Origin: Symsagittifera roscoffensis
Lineage: Eukaryota; Xenacoelomorpha; Acoela; Convolutidae
Assembly: GCF_963678635.1 (NCBI RefSeq)
Contig: NC_087066.1
Location: 24,601,012-24,665,011 of the forward strand
DNA: 64,000 nucleotides
Reading direction: 5' to 3'
Shown: positions 42,291 to 53,525 of the stretch, piece by piece
Position numbering within the stretch: the stretch's first letter is position 1
Layout: each line of letters opens with the position of its first letter
Position numbers and translations under genes: made by a program
Notes under the pieces: generated by a model
The model's database searches: none
What the model was told of the DNA's origin: nothing
Seen by the model: the letters and a program-made list of their open reading frames with translations, nothing else

Positions 42291-45200
42291 ATGTCTAGAC
42301 GAGTTCCAACTATTCTTTTCATCGGCCAATCAAAAGGCGAGGTTGCCAAACTGGTAACTGATGTCACAAAAATTGAATGTAGTGCCGAAACAGGTCTCGC
42401 GAACCCAACATGGAACGTTGATTGCAAATACTACACGGCCTCTCTGAACATCAAAATGGGTAGCTTTCAAACGATTCCGGGAAGTCAAGAGTTGACCGAA
42501 GCTCTTGTAGTGTTATTTGACCCTAAAAATGAGTCATCGCTGGGCGCCTTGTTCGCATATGCTGATCAACTAAAGACTAAAAAACCGGATGTTTGCCTTG
42601 CAGTGTGTGAAAACTTTGACGACGCAGTTGAATCGTATGAAAACATTTCACAGTTTTGCAGTGAGTATACATTTGAGTTGATTGAACTGTCGCCTGCGAG
42701 TAAGCATGTTGCAGGGGGTGAAGCAGAGAATGAAGAGTCGACGCGATACGAATCGGCCGAAGAGTATGGATCTACTCGGGTTCTCAATGCGCTCCTCGCA
42801 AACCCCTGGACAGGAATGAAGAGGAAGAAGTGGACTCCCCCTGGAAAGAAGACGGCAGAGGGCGAAGAGGAAGAGAAAGAGGCTGGGAAAGCAGATGAAA
42901 AAGGAGCAGGGGATAAGCCAAAAGCTGACAGGTTTGTTAGAACACAATTTACATGGGAAGTGATATAAAGAGTTGCAAAAAGTTGAAACAGACAAAATTA
43001 ATTAAAAAGAGCAAATGACCTGTTTTAGAAAACTTTTGCATGCAAAAGCTAAATTTTCAGAAAGAAAAATGTCTCAAGGTCACCAAAAGTTGCTCAAAAT
43101 TGGTTGCTCTTAATTTTTTTTTTCTGTTTGTTCCAACTTTTTGCTACTAATTATAGGTGATGAGTACATTTCAAACAAGCAGTCGCTCCACTAGTTTTAT
43201 TTAAATTCTATTGCACAATTACACAAATTACCTATTTTTTTGCGTAGAGAGACTTACGGTACCTTGCATGCTTGAATTAATTTTTCGGCATGTCGACCAG
43301 GTCTATTTGGGGTTCAGTAATCACTACGATTTATGAAATGAATAGAGAAAGCAGCTTTTTAGAGCTCCGATATTCAAATAACTGATCGAAAATGGATACA
43401 CTATAGTGGGCTATTAGAACGATCACTATTTGCACCCAAGGTTATGACAGCGAATAGTGGGATTGTAGTGGTTAGCTGGAGGAGGGTGAAATGTAGAGAT
43501 CTGATAAACGGCCATAACTTTCACTCCAAACATGAGGCTCAAACAATGTGACTTTTTGGATAATCTATTATCTATCTATCTATCTACATTATACCATATA
43601 GTATGTATTTAAATACGGGCTTCACTATCTCGCCATGTTTAAGGTTTTTCAACTTATTTTTTGCATGTTTAACGAAGAATTTTTTCACGTTTAAGCTATA
43701 TCGTATATTGCAACGATTAAGAAATTTTTTCGATTTTCCAGTTTGAATTCAGTGTTTTTTTCACCAAGTTTAAAATTAGAATTCAACAGTGGGATGCTGT
43801 TAGGGTTCCTTCAGGGTTTTGTAAATTTGGACTCCAATTATGATTTCCCAAATCAGTTTAGCTTACGAGATACGACACATTTTTAGGACTTTTCAAATTT
43901 TTTCAAAATTAAAAACCAAAAAATTTGTTTTTCTGATGCCTGTATTTGGGTGCTGTTAGTGTACTCTCAGGGGTTGCGTATATTTCCTCCGACTTTGACT
44001 GCTCAAACTTCTTTAGCTTTCAAGATATGACGTCTGATTGATTTGTTTTGTAAACATTCAGAAAATTTATTGTTTAAAAGAATTCAAAAAGTTTCTAACT
44101 CCCAACCCGCTAGTTTGGGGCTTTCAGGGTAATCTCAGGGGTTGCGAATCCTACCTCCAAATTTTACTGCTCAAATGCTTTTATTTTTCGAGATATCACG
44201 TTTTTTTGTGATTTGTTCAAAAGTTTTCAAAACAGATATAAAAGTTTTACAAAATTGGAATTTCACAAGCCTCTAGCTGGGTACTGCCCGGGTAGTCTCA
44301 GAAATTGAAAATTTTTCATACGAGTGCGCTGTTGAAATCATTTTAGTTTCCGAGACGATGTTTTAATTTTTTTTCTAATTTTTTCAAGAAACTTGACTTA
44401 AAAAAAGCTCGACAATCTTTATTTCTCAACCCTATAATGGGATGATCTCAGGTCACTCTCGAAGGTTGCAATTGTTTCCTCAAGTTTGACTGCTCAAATC
44501 ATCTTAGTTTCCGATATATGCTGTTTGAAATTCTCAACAACACTATCGTGGGGTGCTGTCAAGGTTCTCAGGAAGTTTACATCTAGGCTTCAAAATATGA
44601 CTGCTCAACGCATTTCATTTTCCTAGACAGGGGCGGATCTAGAATTTTTCTCGAGGAGGGATTTTCAAAAAAATTTCAAAAATTTTGTCGACTTTTTTTT
44701 AGGTCGACCAAATTGATTTTCCTAGCTCTCCTAAAGCACTAAAAAGACTGTTTTGGTCAAACTTTCTGCGCCGCAGGTAAATTTTTGAAAAAACAGGTAA
44801 AAAAAGCCGTTTTTCGAAAATTTTTTGGCGCGCGCTCCCCCTCAAAGTTAGTATATATTGGCGCCTTTAGAAAAATTTTAGGATCGCTCAGCCAAAAATG
44901 GATTTCTCAAAAAGTAGCAAAGGGGGGACCCTTTGGGTCGGCAGGGGGTCAAATCCCCCTGTTCCTAGATATGAAATATTTGTGGCTTTTCAACGCCAGT
45001 TCTTCCTGAAATTTTTTGTCTGATAAGTTTTTTGTTGCAGGCACAATAAAATGCCTACTTGTTATAGAAAATCCAGCAACTTAAAATCGCCCTATGCTAA
45101 AAATGGAATGTTTAATTGACAAGCAGCGGAAAAGCGATTTCATTTATAATCCCCCGTTTATTATATTTGCCATTTCAGTAAGCTGTATCAAAATTTTGTG

Positions 45201-45474
45201 TGCAATTACTGATTTTCGCTTTAGTGAAGTTGACGCGCTTGTTAACTCATGCGCTGGTCAAATGGCATCTGTCTTCAAAAAAGACGAACCTCCCAAAGCC
45301 TCTTCGGGCGCCTCTGCCTCGGCATCTGGAAGCGTCGATACAGGAATGGACGACCTTCTGAGCAAACTAAAACAGCTCAAGGCCAAAGCAGCCGGTATGA
45401 CAGACGATGATAGGAAGAAATACGCTGAAAGAGTGGCAATGTCTTTTGCAGAAGCAACTGGTGTTGATGAATAG
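42291..45474 (+). CDS. AAGAB: alpha- and gamma-adaptin-binding protein p34
   Basis: Two exons (42291-42931 and 45225-45474) joined in phase give 296 residues, against 315 in human. AAGAB is a cytosolic chaperone for assembly of AP1 and AP2 clathrin adaptor complexes. Exon 1 encodes the GTPase-like domain (TILFIGQSKGEV, WNVDCKYYTASLNI, EALVVLFDPKN, FELIELSP) and an acidic, then Lys/Glu-rich linker. Exon 2 encodes the C-terminal helix region (MDDLLSKLKQLKAKAAG, DDDRKKYAERVAMSFAEATG) that matches the dimerisation end of the family. The 2.3-kb intron holds a tandem repeat and a MITE. The exon-1 reading frame runs about 12 codons past the donor before a stop. LZTFL1 follows 410 bp after the stop. 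Confidence 0.9.
43560..43590. repeat. TCTA microsatellite in the AAGAB intron
   Basis: A short run of about five CTAT/TCTA units lies in the intron. It is an ordinary simple repeat. Confidence 0.7.
43785..44627 (+). repeat. degenerate tandem array, about six units of 160 bp
   Basis: Units start at about 43790, 43950, 44117, 44279, 44438 and 44553. Each carries GGGGTGCTGTCAGG-type and CTCAGGGGTTGC blocks, then TTTGACTGCTCAAAT, TTTTAGTTTCCGAGATATGA and a T-rich end. The spacing is about 160 bp, with a shorter last step. The same family appears downstream of UFL1. No coding capacity is evident. Confidence 0.75.
44628..44961 (+). mobile_element. hAT-type MITE, 334 bp
   Basis: The element begins CAGGGGCGGATCTAG and ends CCCCCTG, giving CAGGGG inverted termini. 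It is flanked by a perfect 8-bp direct repeat TTCCTAGA at 44620-44627 and 44962-44969, the target duplication size of hAT transposons. It encodes no transposase. A related fragment lies at 10085-10270. Confidence 0.85.
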
Positions 45475-45837
45475 TACTTGAAATGGTGACTGAAAAATTG
45501 TTACGGAGAGCGGACAGCATCGTGTATTGAGCTTTAGAGTGGCCGTGCAAGTTTGAATCCACGCATGAATTGCGCTTGGTGGTCATCAAAGGCTAACTTA
45601 GTGGCGTGAAACTAACTGTAACAATGGGTTTTATCAGTGCAAGAACTGATCTAAACAGTATGAATTAATGATTTAACTAACCAATATTTCAGGAAATAGC
45701 TATTTAAGATTAATTTAATTTATTCGAAGCTTCGCATTTAATTCAATGATTAATTTTTTTTCTCAGTTTTCATGTAAATAGTTGAGAGCAATTATACTAT
45801 TCGCAAAAGTTACGTGAGATGAAAAAATTGAAGATAT

Positions 45838-45848
45838 AATTTTTTCAG
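45838..45848 (+). other. 3' splice acceptor before the LZTFL1 start
   Basis: AATTTTTTCAG ends at 45848, 374 bp after the AAGAB stop and 36 nt before the LZTFL1 ATG. It fits trans-splicing of the third cistron of a WDR61-AAGAB-LZTFL1 transcript. The 375-bp gap shows no other gene. Confidence 0.6.
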
Positions 45849-45884
45849 ATAGTTGCTTGCATTAAGAAAACTTTGTACCTCAAA

Positions 45885-48800
45885 ATGGTAAGTATCTTAC
45901 ACCTATGATAATCAATTGTTTCGTAAACCTAAACACTTGGACTACCAAAACGTGTTCACAGGAAAAAGCTCTGGGACTAAATGAACATCATACGACACAA
46001 GTAGTAGGCTACATGCGCTTCTCTCGCTTCAAGAGGAAAGAAGTGGTCAAATCGATTAACACCTGCTTTGATGACGTCAAGACTTCACATGTAATGCAGG
46101 AGTCCACCTTCACTCAAGATGAAGGTAGGTTCGCCGTCAATTCAGAAGTGTCAGTGTCATTTTTTGTCATTTTTTTAGGAATTAAATTCAACTTTTGTGA
46201 AAAGAAAGTAAACTTGCACTCTCCAACAATAAAAATCCAAATGGCGAAAAAATGAAATTTTAAGTTTTGAAAATCGAATTTTATTGAACGAAGTTTCAAG
46301 GCAAATAAAAAATGTTACCTTGTGACCGCGTTTTCTCTCTAATTTTGTTAGTTTTCTGAAGTAAGTGTCAATTCTAAAAGATTTTTGAAATGCAAATCTT
46401 CAGAGTGATTTAATTTTTTCTGCGAATATCGAAAATCGAAAAATGTTCAAGTTGTTCATTCTTGGCTGCCCTGTGATCATGACCAGACCCTTGTTTAGGA
46501 TTTCGAGCGGAATTTAAAAATCATCTACTGATCTGTGTTTGTTTGTGTCTTGAATTGGATTAGTTTCATCAAAAATTTTCAGTCATCAAAGATTTTTGAA
46601 ATTAGATCTTTAAGGTGATATTTTTATTAATTTTTTTCCCACTGTTTGTGAAATTTACTGCAACTTTCTTGAATAGCAGTAGCGGATTCAATTTAAAAGT
46701 AAATTAGAGAAAAATATTGACCTTGCTTTGTTATTGAACCTCAATAACTTTTATGCCCTATTCCACTTAGATGTATTGGTAAAGCGCGTGCCTTGGGATC
46801 CCACTGTCGGGGCTTTGAGTCCCGGCCAGACCCTGTTTTTTTCGATATGTATAGAAATTTAATATTATTTTTGAGAAAGCTTGTATTGTACACTTACTAT
46901 TGTACACTTACTTTTCAAAGCATGAACCTTCTTCAAATATGAGCAATTTTTCTGTAATTCGAGACATGTGTGAAATTTTTATAGATGAAGCTCATTTTTT
47001 ATCCGCTGGTTTGCACTGCTTGTTGTATTGTATCGTAAGTGGTATTAAGGTCCGCGGCGCCTCTGTGTTCATGTCCTTCTGAAAACCAGTAAAAATGCAG
47101 ATCAGTGAAGACACCGCTCGAAATTACTGTTTCCTTCTTGAAATCGAATTTGTTATTATCAGTGTTTTTAATTACAGAGACAGCTTATTGATTTTTTTGA
47201 ATATCACGATTGAAAGGACTTAAATAATGCCGTACTCGAGGGTTCTTGCTAAATTTTTGCGGGGTCCGAGGGTGGCGGTGGTCAGAACAATTGAGTGTTC
47301 TTATAAATTTGAAATTGAAATGATGTGTTAATCCTATAGACTGAATTGTTAACCACGTGTCCAATTGATTGCTCTCTTGTTTTTTCTTTTTCCAGTGATG
47401 CAGATTCTGTCCTCATTGGAGGATCAGATCAAAATGGACGTGGAGGGTGACCTGGCATTCGCTATGCACACCAACTTGCTCCTTCTGAGACAGTTGTTCG
47501 GCCAGTCGGAGAAGTGGCACTTGAAACTGAATGCTGACATTTCACAACTAGAGAACTCGTAAGCACCAGGGCATTTAAAAGATAACAGTGGAATTTAGGT
47601 AGCTTAATTAGCGATGTTGTGCTAGTTTTTTTAAAGAAATTTCACATACATGGAGCAGAAATATAGCGAAGTTACAGAAAAGAAACGGAAGTAAATTTAT
47701 GACTCATCCCTGGGATAAATATCCGATAATTTTTGAGTTTTTTTGTCAATTCTGAAACGCTTCAATTAGTTGAAAACATCTTTGTTTTAGAGACCTGATC
47801 GAGAAAATGAAAGAACTCGAGAGTAGCTTCTTTGCAGTGAGTAAAACAACCGTATTATTTTTCTTATGCTTATCTCGTCAGAATATAAGTCTAGTTATGA
47901 TGGAACTGCGCCTTTCAGGATGGATCTCTGGAAAACAAGAAGCTGGATCCACTAGACTCTTCCGTCAATGCAGGTCCAGCAGCCTTATTGCACATGGTAC
48001 GCCAGCTAGCTCGATACAAACAATATTTTTAGATCCTTTAAAATGAACCGAAATCTTGTTAGGTTCGGTAGAAATTAATACGTTGTTAGAATGCTGTCAA
48101 GGCTTGATTGAGACAAATACCAAATACAGAGTGATGTTGTCACTCTTGTTGGCAATAATTTCGCATGTAAAATCTGGAAGTGCATTTTTCCAGTGCTATG
48201 ACTGTTTTTTAAGTTTAAGATTTCGGATATCTACTCAGACCTGGCGTGTTTAGAAAATAGCTGAGTTACAAGAACAGAATGACTTTCTTCTCTCCAAACT
48301 CAAAACAATTGAAAGTGCCGTGAGTAATTTCAGTTTATTTAAGTCAATATGAGAGTTTTTGTTTTGATTAGTATTTTGACATTAATGGGATAATTTCAGG
48401 CACTCTCTTCCTCTGGAGATAAGAAGCATGTCTTGCAAGAATTAGAGGACGCTCAGAAACGTCTTGATGCTATGAAGCGGAAATCGGTGAGGAGTCTTTA
48501 AACTGCATATGAATTTAAAATGTAATCACGGATCATCAGCCTGGTGAAATGGAACTTTTAAATAAGGCTGTTTTCCTGTATTCTTTCAGTCACTCGAGCT
48601 TGATGTTCCCCCTGTTGAATTTTTTGAGATGAAATGATCTTTCAAAATGTTACTCGGAACTTGAATGTGTTCGAAAAGTTCATTCTGTATTGATAAGGTT
48701 ACTTGCTTGAATAGCAAAGCAATTTGAATCAAACTGACGTCTAAGTTTTATTTTGAACAAAGTGGGTGCTGTTGTTAAGGACGATTATATTATTTTCAGG

Positions 48801-49937
48801 GATTGTCAAGCGAAGAGATGGCTCAAATTGAAGCAGAGATGGCTGAATTGAAGTTGAAACAGGTAAGCACTGGATTTGTTCTTTGCATCAAATCAATTTT
48901 TCACTCCTCAAAAAACTTCTGCGCTAGCTACTGGTTTCGATACCTACCCATAGGTTTTGCATCATCAGTATTTCAAAACGCTGGTGGATTTGATTGTTGC
49001 TTTGGATTGGATAAACAGTCAAGTATGTATTATGAAGCATGTCCGTTTTATTCCATGGTGTCTCTCTTTTTCCAGGGTCCGAAGGGAGATGACGGGAAGT
49101 CTGCTTACATGGAGAGCGAGATGATTTCGGCGAAGCACAAACTGCTAGAAGCGAGAGAGATGCTGGAGAAAAACGAGAAGGTAGCAACAGCCGAACCTTT
49201 TCTTAATACTTCTAGTTCAGAGCGCTAAGATAGAATTATTTGTACGAGCCTTCAACTTCGTGCGAATGGAATACGATATGATACTTTTTAAAATAATTGC
49301 CTCAAAGTCAAGTCACAGAGTTTTGGGAAAGATTTATGGTTTTCATGCCGAATCTGTTCACCACGAAACAATTAGTCAATGCACAATGACAACGTGCTTT
49401 GGTCTCTAAGTTCGAGAAAAATTAATTTCTAAATACGAGCAGATTGTAGTTCAAAGTTGACTTTTTTGATTTGGAACTGTCTACAACTTTAGGAACTGGA
49501 ACGAAAATTCACTCAGACAGGAGCCTACAAAAACTTGAAGAGGATGCTAGATACGAAGAACTCGGAGATAAAAGAGCTGCGGCAGAAGCTATCCAAGTAA
49601 GTACCCTAGAAAGATGAGTCTCTCTCCATTATAAAAAAAGATAAGCAGAAACATAGGCGACATGCAATTTAGAGACATGGCCTGTATAATAATTTATCTT
49701 TTCTAATTTAGCTTTGCAAATGAGTGAAAATTCCGTTTTTCAAATTGTCTTCCTTGTCTTTAATACACCAAAACAAACTGTTCAATGACATAGGTGGCCG
49801 AGACGAATCAGCTCAGCCGTTTTTTAAGTTATAAATATTCAACCGCTTTTGCATAAATATTTGAATGTATAATGTATCCCTCCTGGAATACAGTTCTTTT
49901 ATTTATTTTTTGGTCTTTCAGGTACGAGAGGGATTGA
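45885..49937 (+). CDS. LZTFL1: leucine zipper transcription factor-like protein 1
   Basis: Eleven exons can be placed: 45885-45887, 45962-46124, 47396-47558, 47791-47836, 47919-47996, 48254-48319, 48400-48486, 48800-48862, 49076-49180, 49493-49596 and 49922-49937. All introns are GT-AG, and the joined frame is exactly 297 codons plus stop (human 299). LZTFL1 is a cytosolic coiled-coil protein that regulates BBSome entry into cilia and ciliary Hedgehog signalling. Exon 2 reads LGLNEHHTTQVVGYMRFSR, exon 3 NLLLLRQLFGQSEKWHLKL, exon 10 TGAYKNLKRMLDTKNSEIK, and the last exon YERD, like the human end. The middle exons encode the coiled coil. Exon 1 holds only the ATG. Exon 8 and the 3' flank are duplicated at 62.8-64 kb. 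Confidence 0.95.
46757..47080 (+). repeat. SINE-like repeat with tRNA-like head in an LZTFL1 intron
   Basis: A tRNA-like head at 46757-46830 has an A-box-like TATTGGTAAAGCGCGTGC and a B-box-like GGCTTTGAGTCCCGG. About 200 bp further on is the tail motif GTATCGTAAGTGG followed by GCGCCTCTGTGTTCA, also seen at 37336, 51060 and 52975. Head-to-tail spacing of about 300 bp is that of a SINE. It lies in intron 2 of LZTFL1. Confidence 0.5.
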
Positions 49938-50480
49938 ATCGGTTGCAGCCAGTATTCTCTGTTCATATTGGCCCCCGAATCAAATGATCATTCATCACAT
50001 CATGACATGTACCGCTAGAGATAGAGAATTACTAAAGCCGACGTTTGTCGCAGTACATCGACTTAAATTATTGATACCACCAAACTTCACAATGGTTTCA
50101 GGAACTTTGCATGTTTTGTTTTTGTTGTAAATAAGTTATAATAGCATTGTACAAAATCTGTATGTTATAGATATATCATGTAAATAAGTTTTCAACTGAA
50201 TTCTGGTATTGTATAATTTCTTAATTTACAACTGATGTTGCAAACCTAGTGCGAGTTAGGAACATTTAAGTCCTCAGATTGACTTTTCTATTCATTGGAT
50301 TTTGCGAACAATTGTTCATGAAAGCGGAGACATTATGGATTTAGTTATAAAATCACCCTCACTTATTTATTGCACTTGCGATTTGCTAGCGTTATCAAAT
50401 CGGAACATTGTCTGAAAGAAACTCTAAATCGTTTGATATCTTGATTTATACTAACTTCGAACTCATCGTGTTGTTCTAGA
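49938..50480 (+). other. LZTFL1 3' UTR and downstream flank
   Basis: AT-rich sequence after the stop codon. TGTAAATAAGTT-type sequences lie near 50125 and 50178 but no canonical AATAAA was fixed. From 49961 onwards this DNA is almost identical to 63101 onwards. Confidence 0.5.
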
Positions 50481-51110
50481 TTCTGTACTTATCGGTAACG
50501 TCTCTGCGTGGGACGGCAAAGGTTCTTGAGTTTGAGTCTGGTCAATATTGTTTCTTTTTGCCAAGTTGGAAAAAATTTCCGTTAAAAAGTGTCTTAATGG
50601 CACCGTGCTAAATTCTCCTGTGATTGAAACGAAAATTTAAATGCATTTGGACTTATGTAATTTGTAAGTTTCCCCAATTGTGATAGCTCTTTTTTTTCCA
50701 TTTTTTTTGTTTTCGAGTCATGAAAAAGTTTATTCGGCTTAAATGGTTTCTGCTTAGCACCTAACATTGCATTGTTTGGAAGAAAATTAGGTATTATATT
50801 TTTGTGTATACTGAGGGGTGAATTACAGCTCAAAGTTTTTCATAACATCATTTTTGGTTTAGGTTCAAATGTTCGTGTACTCAAGTTGTCTGCTTACTTG
50901 CCGCTCGATAATTCTTTGAATGCCTATTTAGTGTTTGCGATTGTGTTTCTGGACATAATTTCCTCAAATTTGTTGGTAAAGTTTTTGACTTTTTTAAAAA
51001 TCGACTGATTGGCTTCTGTTTTATTTTCTGTCGGCTAGCTTGCGATACTACAATTGTGAGATATAGCAAGTGGCGTAAAGCTCAGCATCGCCCCTATGTA
51101 AATATGTCTT
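50480..51110 (+). repeat. dispersed repeat, copy 2, with a tRNA-like start
   Basis: It begins with a degenerate A/B-box-like pair (TTATCGGTAACGTCTCTGCG and GAGTTTGAGTCTGG), runs through CGGCTTAAATGGTTTCTGCT and ends with the tail motif ATATAGCAAGTGGCGTAAAG followed by CGCCCCTATGTAAA. It matches copy 1 at 36900-37440 in block order. The first part is repeated again in the duplication at the window end. Confidence 0.5.
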
Positions 51111-52625
51111 CCGAATAATCTCGGTAAATGAATATAAAAATTTTGTTGAAATAATTTTTTGAGCGCGGTGGAAGTACAGCAGCTGTAGATGAGAGCACTA
51201 TATTGTGTTTTAATTACCCTTGCGACTTTTTTCCCGTAAGCAACTTTTTAGCGACTGTCTATTTTAGTTCAAATGGAACACTTCAGTTTCAGGACTACTG
51301 ACATGCTGAATTTCTTGAATACATAAATAAAACTACCATCATTTAGAAACTAATTAGGGTAAGTTCGTTTCAGATAATAGCTTTTTAAAATAAAATTCTT
51401 GAAAAAAGCTTTTTTTTTTGTATTTGTGTTTTTCGTCCTAGTTTCTCTTGCCTCTTTTCCATTTCTAAAATGCAGTTTGCGTTATGTGGTATGTGTGTTT
51501 GGCTTACTCTCCACAGCATAGGCTTTTTATTGATTTAAACAGTTTTTATTATGATTGAATTTTCTGTGATTTGACTTTTTATAGGTTTTTTTTTCGATTA
51601 GGTTTTAGCTGAAATTATTTCAGCTTCGGCAAATTATGTTGCGTAGTTTCGAGGCTAAAATATATTTTATATGCTTTTATATGTTTCCTAAAAGATTTAA
51701 CTTTTCATAGCTCAAAATTTTTTATGACAATTTTTTTCCGGCTTAGATTCTTTCTTCGTTACCCTGTGTGGCTTACAAATCTTTTCTGTACTATTGAATC
51801 CTAACATCATTCAAGTTCCTTCCCAATTGGCCTAGGGTTAACGTCGTTGCCTTTGTATTCTAATGTCTAGGGTTTGCGTCTCGGTCGGACTTTGTTTTTT
51901 TTTTCAATTTGTATGCAGTTGAAAGAAAAACTTCGGTTAGAATTTAATTTTCGGACTTTCATTTGTCTGCTCAAGTTTTGTCCGCGAAGTTACCACATCT
52001 CGGATTTTGCTTGGGCTGTAAGCAACTTTCGTTCAGGTGCAAGTGTTGTTCATTCTAGTCTCAGGGAGGAACTTTAAAAAATTTTTTTCATTGCCACTAA
52101 ATTTTGTTGAGTTGCTAGTTTAAATTTCAGTTTCTAGGTTTTTGCCTAAAAATAGTTTCTATCGAGACATTGTTTCTTTTTCATCCATCGAGACAGTGTT
52201 TCTTTTTCATCCAGCTTCGATGGTTGATAAAGATTAAGAGCGCTCGCATTAGGTTTGTTCCAAAATCAGACAAAAGTGGCTGAATAGTCTGACCGCGTAA
52301 GTACATACAAATTCAGGCTTCGCGACATTTGAAAGGCGCGTTTTTGCCTAAATTTTTTGTGCCTAGCGAAAAGTTTGATCACGGTTAGGCATGGTTGGCC
52401 AAAATCGATGTAAACAAGAATAACCGGTTACTGTTCACAGATTCTTGCGACGATAGTCCTGAAAAAATACAAAATTTTATTTTAAAGTTAGTTTCAATGT
52501 ATTAGAACGAACCTTCTTTTTTACCCTAACTCGCCAATTTAAATGTTCACTTATTTGGTGGCCGTTTTGCTATAATCACGATGTGTAGCATTGGAAAATT
52601 CATAGCATCTATTCTTTGCTTCCGT
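51111..52625. other. non-coding stretch with a tRNA-like fragment
   Basis: No gene is visible. At about 51836-51895 a tRNA-like fragment (GGCCTAGGGTTAACGTCGTT and GGGTTTGCGTCTCGG) resembles the heads at 46757 and 50480. A repeated block CATCGAGACAGTGTTTCTTT occurs twice near 52160-52210. The block TTTAGCTGAAATTATTTCAG near 51604 resembles the dispersed repeat. Confidence 0.4.
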
Positions 52626-52903
52626 TTTTTTTTCTGTGTGGTGTCTGCTTTTCTCCTTTTTATTTGTGGCTAGTGTTGATGATTTATTAAGCGTATGTGG
52701 CTGAGTGGTTAGCGTGTGAGACTAATAATATCTGCGTCGCAGCTGGAATCCCGGACATAACCCAATTTTTTTCTGAGTGGTTTTTGCTTTTCTCTGCTTT
52801 ATTTTTGGCTAGTGCTTACGATTTATTAAGCGTCCGTGGCTGAGTGGTTCGCGCGTGCGACTAATAATATCTAGATCACAGTTCGAATCCTAGACTTAGC
52901 CGA
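52626..52903 (+). repeat. tandem dimer of a tRNA-Ile-derived SINE-like unit
   Basis: Two 139-bp units, 52626-52764 and 52765-52903, share a T-rich lead, TGGCTAGTG, GATTTATTAAGCGT and a tRNA-like body. The body has the A box TGGCTGAGTGG, an anticodon-loop-like ACTAATAATA as in tRNA-Ile(AAU), and in unit 2 a good B box, GTTCGAATCC. The acceptor and T stems pair poorly, so these are pseudogene-like heads, not functional tRNAs. A tail motif like those at 37336 and 47031 follows at about 52975-53020. Confidence 0.65.
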
Positions 52904-53525
52904 ATTTTAAACCCATTCGAGACATATTTCTATTTTTTTTATTGCACTTTATAGAGCTGCGTTTTTTCGTGTTCTCGCTAATGTTTGCGAAGTGCATCTT
53001 CGCCTTTGTGTAAAAACATTTGGAAAAAAAAATTAGGCACATTCGGCAGTCATAGTCAAACAGGCCATTTAAAAAACAGCTTTTGTAAAAAAAAAAATGA
53101 CATGAAAAACGAAAAAAAATTAGAACTTAAAAAAATCAAAAATTTTTTCAGATTTTTTTTGCAGAAACCCAAAGTTGCGCTAAAAAACTCTTCAACTAAT
53201 TTCACTCGAGGAACATTAGTTTATACGGCATAAATTAAGATCAAATAAGCTAATATAAGCCTGCACCCTATCCTGATTAGCTCGAAATTAGACCAGAAAT
53301 AAAAAATTTCAAACCAGTTTTCTCGACATCTCAAAACGGTTTTTCGAAATTTTATAATGTTCGAATCACGATTGAAAGGGCGTTAATATTATATATAATT
53401 CGACCCTTTTCGATGATTATTTGTGGTACCTAACTTTGGCTGGAAAAAAAGAAAAACTCAAACACATTCTAATAAAAAGTTCCTCATTATTTTTCAAATG
53501 GTCGGAACAATTAGTGCGATAGATA

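Noticed and set aside
52691-52903. Functional tRNA-Ile genes
   Set aside because: A and B boxes and an anticodon-like loop are present, but acceptor and T stems do not pair well and both lie inside a tandem repeat unit; they are SINE heads.
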